Assembly (NCBI GenBank): GCA_946617545.1 | Contig: CAMOKK010000032.1 | Location: 1-10,558, forward strand | Length of the DNA: 10,558 nt | Reading direction: 5' to 3' | Origin: an uncultured Bacteroidales bacterium | GTDB lineage: Bacteria > Bacteroidota > Bacteroidia > Bacteroidales > UBA932 | Shown here: in pieces, positions 6,967 through 10,558 of the stretch | How the letters are laid out: each line of letters starts with the position of its first letter | How positions within the stretch are numbered: position 1 is the stretch's first letter | Program-made: the position numbers and the translations under genes | Notes under the pieces: model-generated | Told to the model about the DNA's origin: nothing | The model's database searches: none | The model's input: only the letters and a program-made list of their open reading frames with translations

Positions 6967-7944
6967 ATGAGTAAATTACTGGTTTCACCTTCCCCCCACA
7001 TCCACTCCAAGGACTCTACCAAGTCCCTTATGCTGGATGTTGTGATAGCCCTCATCCCGGCGGTTGTCTGCTCCGTGGTCTTCTACGGCTGGCAGGAACT
7101 CATGGTGTTGGGCGTGAGTGTGGCTTCCTGCGTGCTGCTGGAATGGGCCATCACCAAGTACATGCTTAAAAAGCCCTCCACCATCGGAGACCTCTCGGCC
7201 GTCGTTACCGGTATCCTGCTGGCCCTGAATGTGCCGTACACCACTCCTTGGTGGGTTGTTTTCGTGGGTGCCGTGGTAGCTGTCGGCGTTGCCAAGATGA
7301 CCTTCGGCGGCCTGGGCCAGAACATCTGGAACCCCGCCCTGGTGGGCCGCGTGTTCCTGCTGGTTTCCTTCCCCACCTATATGACCACCTGGAGCAAGCC
7401 CCAGGGCCTGTTCGGTGTGGACGCCGTTTCCGGCCCCACCCCGCTGGGTGCCATCCAGGAGGGCCTCATGCAGGGTTCCACCGTGCAGGAGCTCACATCG
7501 GCCTATGATTACAAAGACCTGCTGTTCGCCAACCTGGGCGGAAGTGCCGGCGAGGTATGCGCCCTGGCTCTGCTGGCCGGTTTCGTGTACCTTTGCTGCC
7601 GCAAAGTTATCAAGCCCTGGATTACCCTCAGCATCTTTGCCACCGTGGCCCTTACGTCCCTCATCTTCTGGGGCGTCAATCCGGCCCGCTTCACGGACCC
7701 TCTCTTCAACCTGCTCACCGGCGGTCTGGTCCTGGGTGCCTGCTTCATGGCTACGGACTATGTGACCTCGCCCATGAGCGTTTGGGGCGGTGTTGTTTTC
7801 GGTGTGGGAATCGGCTTCCTTACCGTGATGATCCGTTACTTCGGCTCCTATCCGGAGGGCGTTTCCTTCGCCATCCTTATCATGAACTCCGTGGTGCCGC
7901 TTCTGAACATGTGGTTTAAGCAGAAAAAATTCGGGAGGAAGTAG
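6967..7944 (+). CDS. rnfD: RnfD, flavinylated membrane subunit of Rnf complex
   Basis: An integral membrane protein of 325 residues with about ten hydrophobic segments, related to NqrB. Visible family motifs are VSPSPHIHS (6-14), the long loop segment GGLGQNIWNPALVGRVFL (114-131), and TDYVTSPMS (263-271) near the end. The covalent FMN site should be T158 in the DAVSGPT sequence (152-158), which fits the ApbE target pattern D-x2-(S/T)-G-A-T except that proline replaces alanine just before the threonine. RnfD is part of the ion-translocating core. No apbE flavin transferase is in the window, so it must be elsewhere. The end of the gene uses an AGG arginine codon that creates the GGGAGG motif ahead of rnfG. 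Confidence 0.96.
   Translation: MSKLLVSPSPHIHSKDSTKSLMLDVVIALIPAVVCSVVFYGWQELMVLGVSVASCVLLEWAITKYMLKKPSTIGDLSAVVTGILLALNVPYTTPWWVVFVGAVVAVGVAKMTFGGLGQNIWNPALVGRVFLLVSFPTYMTTWSKPQGLFGVDAVSGPTPLGAIQEGLMQGSTVQELTSAYDYKDLLFANLGGSAGEVCALALLAGFVYLCCRKVIKPWITLSIFATVALTSLIFWGVNPARFTDPLFNLLTGGLVLGACFMATDYVTSPMSVWGGVVFGVGIGFLTVMIRYFGSYPEGVSFAILIMNSVVPLLNMWFKQKKFGRK
7934..7938 (+). promoter_or_regulatory. Shine-Dalgarno motif for rnfG inside the end of rnfD
   Basis: GGAGG, within GGGAGGAA at 7933-7940, is placed 8 nt before the rnfG ATG. It overlaps the final rnfD codons GGG-AGG-AAG-TAG; AGG is a rare choice here, where arginine is nearly always CGC or CGT, which suggests the motif is kept for its own sake. 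Confidence 0.55.
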
Positions 7945-7946
7945 TT

Positions 7947-8501
7947 ATGGCAGTTAAATCCAATCTTACCAACATGGTGACGGTCCTGGGCCTCACCTGC
8001 CTGCTGTGCTCGGCCATCCTGGGCGGCGCCTATGTGCTCACCAAGGAGCCCATCGACAAAGCGGCCGCTGAGAAGACCAACCAGGCCATCTCCCAGGTGC
8101 TTCCCCATTTCACGGAAGTGGAATACAACGAGGAAGGCCGATATTACACCGCCAAGGATGCGGACGCCCTGGTGGGCTATGCCATCGAGTCCACTACGGT
8201 GGGTTTTGGCGGCGCCCTGTCCCTTATCGTGGGCGTCACCCCCGACGGCGTGGTGTACAACACCTCCGTGCTCTCTCACAGTGAAACTCCCGGCCTGGGC
8301 GCCAAGTGCACCACAGACCAGAAATTCATGAGCCAGTGGAAGGGCTTCAACCCGGCCGTCAAGAAACTCTCGGTCACCAAGGACGGCGGCGACGTAGATG
8401 CCATCACGGCCTCCACCATCACCTCCCGCGCCTATGCCCTGGCCGTGGAGAATGCCCTCAATACCTTCAACAAGATTCAGGGAGGACAAGACAATGAGTA
8501 A
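7947..8501 (+). CDS. rnfG: RnfG, periplasm-facing FMN subunit of Rnf complex
   Basis: A protein of 184 residues. One N-terminal transmembrane anchor (about 8-30) is followed by an extracytoplasmic FMN-binding domain with GFGGALSLIVGV (86-97) and the SHSETPGLGAKC segment (110-121). The flavinylation site is DAITAST (151-157), giving T157 as the residue that carries FMN through a phosphoester bond; this is the D-x2-T-A-S-T variant of the ApbE pattern. RnfG relays electrons on the outer face between RnfA/E and RnfD. The gene begins 2 nt after rnfD and its last 8 nt (ATGAGTAA) overlap rnfE, the same overlap geometry as rnfB/rnfC. Length and domain order are normal for the family. Confidence 0.96.
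   Translation: MAVKSNLTNMVTVLGLTCLLCSAILGGAYVLTKEPIDKAAAEKTNQAISQVLPHFTEVEYNEEGRYYTAKDADALVGYAIESTTVGFGGALSLIVGVTPDGVVYNTSVLSHSETPGLGAKCTTDQKFMSQWKGFNPAVKKLSVTKDGGDVDAITASTITSRAYALAVENALNTFNKIQGGQDNE
8481..8485 (+). promoter_or_regulatory. Shine-Dalgarno motif for rnfE inside the end of rnfG
   Basis: GGAGG, preceded by CAG, lies 8 nt before the ATG of rnfE at 8494. It is made from two glycine GGA codons of rnfG, whereas GGC is preferred elsewhere. It decides the rnfE start over an upstream in-frame ATG at 8398 that would lie deep inside rnfG. Confidence 0.55.
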
Positions 8502-9081
8502 ATTCAAACTGATTACCGACGGGCTTGTCAAGAACAATCCCACCTTCGTGCTCCTGCTGGGCATGTGTCCCACGCTGGCCACCACCACATCGGCCATCAA
8601 CGGCCTGTCCATGGGTCTGGCCACGCTCTTTGTGCTGGTCCTGAGCAACATGGCCATATCGGCCATTGCCCCGGTAGTGCCGGACAAGGTGCACATTCCC
8701 GTTTATATCGTGGTCATTGCCACCTTCGTTACCCTGCTGCAGCTCCTGATGCAGGCCTATACCCCGGCCATGTATGAGACGCTGGGCCTGTTTATCCCGC
8801 TGATTGTGGTGAACTGCATCGTGCTGGGCCGTGCCGAGGCCTTCGCCAACAAGCATGGCGTGCTGGAAAGTGCGTGTGACGGTCTGGGCGTGGGCCTGGG
8901 CTTCACCTGCTCCCTCACCGTGCTGGGCCTGGTCCGCGAGATTCTGGGCTCCGGCAGCGTGTTCGGCTACAATTTCATCGGCGGAAACGACGGTATGCTG
9001 GCCTTTGTGATGGCCCCCGGCGCCTTCCTGTGCCTGGGCTACCTGATGGTCCTGTTCAACAAATACCTTAAAAAGAACTAG
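8494..9081 (+). CDS. rnfE: RnfE, membrane subunit of Rnf complex
   Basis: A protein of 195 residues with six predicted membrane helices, the pseudo-symmetric partner of RnfA. C25 in LLGMCPTLAT (21-30) and C108 in IVVNCIVLGRAEAFA (104-118) are the positions that, together with C25 and C113 of RnfA, hold a membrane-embedded 2Fe-2S cluster in solved Rnf and Nqr structures. The opening ITDGLVKNNPTFVLLLG (7-23) is typical. The start at 8494 matches the family N-terminus; the longer frame beginning at 8398 would add 32 residues read out of frame from rnfG. The gene overlaps rnfG by 8 nt and precedes rnfA by 3 nt. Confidence 0.97.
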   Translation: MSKFKLITDGLVKNNPTFVLLLGMCPTLATTTSAINGLSMGLATLFVLVLSNMAISAIAPVVPDKVHIPVYIVVIATFVTLLQLLMQAYTPAMYETLGLFIPLIVVNCIVLGRAEAFANKHGVLESACDGLGVGLGFTCSLTVLGLVREILGSGSVFGYNFIGGNDGMLAFVMAPGAFLCLGYLMVLFNKYLKKN

Positions 9082-9084
9082 GCT

Positions 9085-9684
9085 ATGGAGTACTTTCTGA
9101 TTATTATATCGGCCATTTTCGTTAACAACATCGTCCTGGCGCAGTTCCTGGGCATCTGCCCCTTCCTGGGGGTGTCCAACAAGCTGTCCACCGCCTCGGG
9201 CATGTCCATGGCCGTGTGCTTTGTGATTACGCTGGCCACGCTGGTCACGTATCTCATTAACAAGTACCTGCTCATTCCCTTCGGCATCACCTTCCTGCAG
9301 ACCATCGCCTTCATCCTGGTGATTGCGGCCCTGGTGCAGATGGTAGAGATTGTGCTCAAGAAGGTTTCCCCGTCCCTGTATCAGGCCCTGGGCATTTTCC
9401 TGCCCCTGATTACCACCAACTGCGCCGTGCTGGGTGTGGCCATCAATGTGGTCACCAAGGAGTTCGCCTTTGTGCCCGGCGGCATGCTTAACCTGGGCCA
9501 GGCCCTGGTGTATGCCTTCGCCACCTCCCTGGGCTACGGCCTGGCCATGGTGATTTTTGCGGGTATCCGTGAGCACCTGGCCCTGAACGATGTTCCCAAG
9601 GCTTTCAAGGGCGTTCCCATCGCCATTATCAGCGTGGGTATCCTGGCCCTTGCCTTTATGGGCTTCAGCGGCATGGTGAAATAG
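9085..9684 (+). CDS. rnfA: RnfA, membrane subunit of Rnf complex
   Basis: A protein of 199 residues with six membrane helices, close to the usual RnfA length. Conserved motifs are [20 protein letters not shown] (12-31, containing C25) and [13 protein letters not shown] (108-120, containing C113); the two cysteines pair with those of RnfE around the intramembrane 2Fe-2S cluster. [16 protein letters not shown] (150-165) is the last conserved block. It is the final gene of the cluster: the TAG at 9682-9684 is followed by a region of three hairpins facing a convergent gene. The B-C-D-G-E-A order differs from proteobacterial A-B-C-D-G-E and clostridial C-D-G-E-A-B. Confidence 0.97.
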   Translation: MEYFLIIISAIFVNNIVLAQFLGICPFLGVSNKLSTASGMSMAVCFVITLATLVTYLINKYLLIPFGITFLQTIAFILVIAALVQMVEIVLKKVSPSLYQALGIFLPLITTNCAVLGVAINVVTKEFAFVPGGMLNLGQALVYAFATSLGYGLAMVIFAGIREHLALNDVPKAFKGVPIAIISVGILALAFMGFSGMVK

Positions 9685-9696
9685 GTTTTTGCCCTT

Positions 9697-9718
9697 GACA
9701 GCTAAGTAATTGGCTGTC
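9697..9718. repeat. Outer hairpin 1 of the rnfA-dcu intergenic element
   Basis: GACAGC (9697-9702) and GCTGTC (9713-9718) form a 6-bp stem around a 10-nt loop, 12 nt after the rnfA stop. The sequence from 9693, starting CCTTGACAGCTAA, reappears in diverged form on the opposite strand at 9803-9781 as CCTTGACAACTAA. The two therefore make an inverted pair around the central palindrome at 9725-9771. Confidence 0.55.
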
Positions 9719-9724
9719 TGTGTG

Positions 9725-9771
9725 TTATAGGAAACTTCTCGTTCAAATTTTGAACGAGAAGTTTCTTATAA
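9725..9771. terminator. Long palindrome, probable bidirectional terminator between rnfA and dcu
   Basis: GAAACTTCTCGTTCAAA (9731-9747) is the exact reverse complement of 9749-9765, leaving only T9748 between the arms. The stem continues through one G-T wobble to TTATA/TATAA at 9725-9729 and 9767-9771, giving about 23 pairs in total (a realistic loop would open the central AAATTTT). It lies about midway between convergent genes ending at 9684 and 9807. The tail is TTTCTTATAAAT rather than a clean U tract, so termination efficiency is uncertain, but position and symmetry suit a shared terminator. Confidence 0.7.
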
Positions 9772-9780
9772 ATATCTCAG

Positions 9781-9808
9781 TGACAACAATTTAGTTGTCA
9801 AGGTTTTT
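9781..9808 (+). terminator. Hairpin with T tract, likely terminator for the rnf transcript
   Basis: TGACAAC (9781-9787) and GTTGTCA (9794-9800) form a 7-bp stem with a 6-nt loop. It is followed on the + strand by AAGG and five T residues at 9804-9808, an intrinsic-terminator shape for the transcript leaving rnfA. The T tract overlaps the stop codon of the - strand gene (9807-9809). On the - strand the same hairpin lies just after that stop but without a U tract. Confidence 0.5.
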
Positions 9809-10558
9809 ACTGGATGAAGCTGGCGAAGTATCCGGCAAAAAACACGTTGGTGGTCAGATAGCCAATCACGGTGGCCACGAATACGCTGATGAGTCCCGGC
9901 ATCATGAAACTGTGGTTCAGGAGATACTTGCCGATAACCGTGGTGCCGCTCCGGTCAAAGTTCACCGTAGCAATGTCGGAGGGGTAGTTGGGGATGAAGA
10001 AGTATCCGTACACGCTGGGGAAGACGCCCAGCAGGACAGGACCGGCGATTCCCAGTTCGTAGGCCAGCGGCAGCATGGCCACCACCACGGCGCCCTGGGA
10101 GTTGATAAGGACGCTCACCAGGAAGAACACCAGGGCGATACTCCAGGGATAGGCCGATACCAGGTCTGTCAGCATCACTTTCATCTGGTCCATGTAGTTG
10201 CCGAAGTAGGTATCGGCCAGCCAGGCGATGCCGTAGATGGCCACCACGGCTACCATGCCGGACTGCCAGACGGCTCCGGAAACGGCTTTCTTGGGCTGGG
10301 CCTTGCAGAAAATGATGTTGGCCGCGGCGGCCGTAAGCATGATAATCTGGATGCAGATGTTCATTTTGGGAAGGTTGATGGCCTGGGCCACGCTTCGGCC
10401 GTCGGCCACATGGAACATCTGGCAGAAGGCAAAGCCTACAATCACCAGGATGGCGGCCAGGAAGATGAACACCGAGGCCTTGGCTTCCTTGGTAATCACT
10501 TTATCCAGGGTGGTGGCGGAGTTTCCGTACATGTACTGGTACATTTCCGGGTCGGCCT
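9807..10558 (-). CDS. Anaerobic C4-dicarboxylate transporter, DcuA/DcuB family (C-terminal part)
   Basis: The visible 249 residues are the C-terminal part of a family that is usually about 430-450 residues; the frame stays open through the right edge, with DPE preceding the first in-window methionine at 10544, so that ATG is internal and not the true start. Diagnostic is the block beginning FFIPNYPSDIATVNFDRSG, followed by TVIGKYLLNHSFMMPGL, near the C-terminus; VLINSQGAVVVAMLPLA in the middle also fits. Several membrane helices are evident. The family exchanges fumarate, malate, aspartate and succinate across the inner membrane during anaerobic growth. DcuA and DcuB cannot be separated from this fragment. 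The gene converges on rnfA with 122 nt between the stops. Its promoter lies outside the window. Confidence 0.93.
   Translation of the reverse strand, partial: ADPEMYQYMYGNSATTLDKVITKEAKASVFIFLAAILVIVGFAFCQMFHVADGRSVAQAINLPKMNICIQIIMLTAAAANIIFCKAQPKKAVSGAVWQSGMVAVVAIYGIAWLADTYFGNYMDQMKVMLTDLVSAYPWSIALVFFLVSVLINSQGAVVVAMLPLAYELGIAGPVLLGVFPSVYGYFFIPNYPSDIATVNFDRSGTTVIGKYLLNHSFMMPGLISVFVATVIGYLTTNVFFAGYFASFIQ

Noticed and set aside
8467..9576. 369-codon - strand open frame opposite rnfE and rnfA
   Set aside because: Gln/His/Gly-rich shadow of membrane-protein codons, with no recognisable motif.

Overview
The window reads as chromosomal DNA of a high-GC member of the Bacteroidota, probably an anaerobic Bacteroidales. 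Four observations support this. There is a TTTG-N20-TATCTTTG promoter of the Bacteroidota sigma-factor type at 300-331. Most starts have no Shine-Dalgarno sequence. The Rnf genes are in the order B-C-D-G-E-A, with RseC directly in front. Family-level features of the proteins fit as well. No genus can be named from the sequence alone.

Layout. Bases 1-66 hold the last 21 codons of an unrecognised + strand gene. Two hairpins follow (84-129 and 146-170); the second is a good intrinsic terminator. One clear promoter then precedes eleven tightly packed + strand genes from 352 to 9684, with every junction between a 23-nt overlap and a 23-nt gap. They are a short Nif3/DUF34 metalloprotein, a coiled-coil C4 zinc-ribbon protein (CdsZ/FlgZ-like), the replicative helicase DnaB, an exported DUF3108 protein, RseC, and RnfB, C, D, G, E and A. 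The convergent space 9685-9806 holds three nested hairpins. On the - strand, 9807-10558 is the C-terminal part of a DcuA/DcuB-type C4-dicarboxylate transporter that runs off the right edge.

How the genes work together. RnfA-G form the membrane ferredoxin:NAD+ oxidoreductase, which couples electron transfer to Na+ or H+ pumping. The visible cofactor sites are ferredoxin-type Fe-S motifs in RnfB and RnfC, flavinylation threonines in RnfD and RnfG, and paired membrane cysteines in RnfA and RnfE. RseC probably acts with Rnf, as it does in the SoxR-reducing system. The Dcu transporter would serve fumarate/succinate exchange in the same anaerobic metabolism. The first four genes are conserved housekeeping or poorly characterised genes that appear to share the transcription unit.

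I see no mobile element with a transposase, no CRISPR array, no tRNA or rRNA and no clearly new multi-gene system. The points most worth a second look are the symmetric 111-bp palindromic element between rnfA and dcu, strong Shine-Dalgarno motifs before rnfC, rnfG and rnfE only, the possible single transcript joining dnaB to rnf, and the atypical RnfD flavinylation motif.
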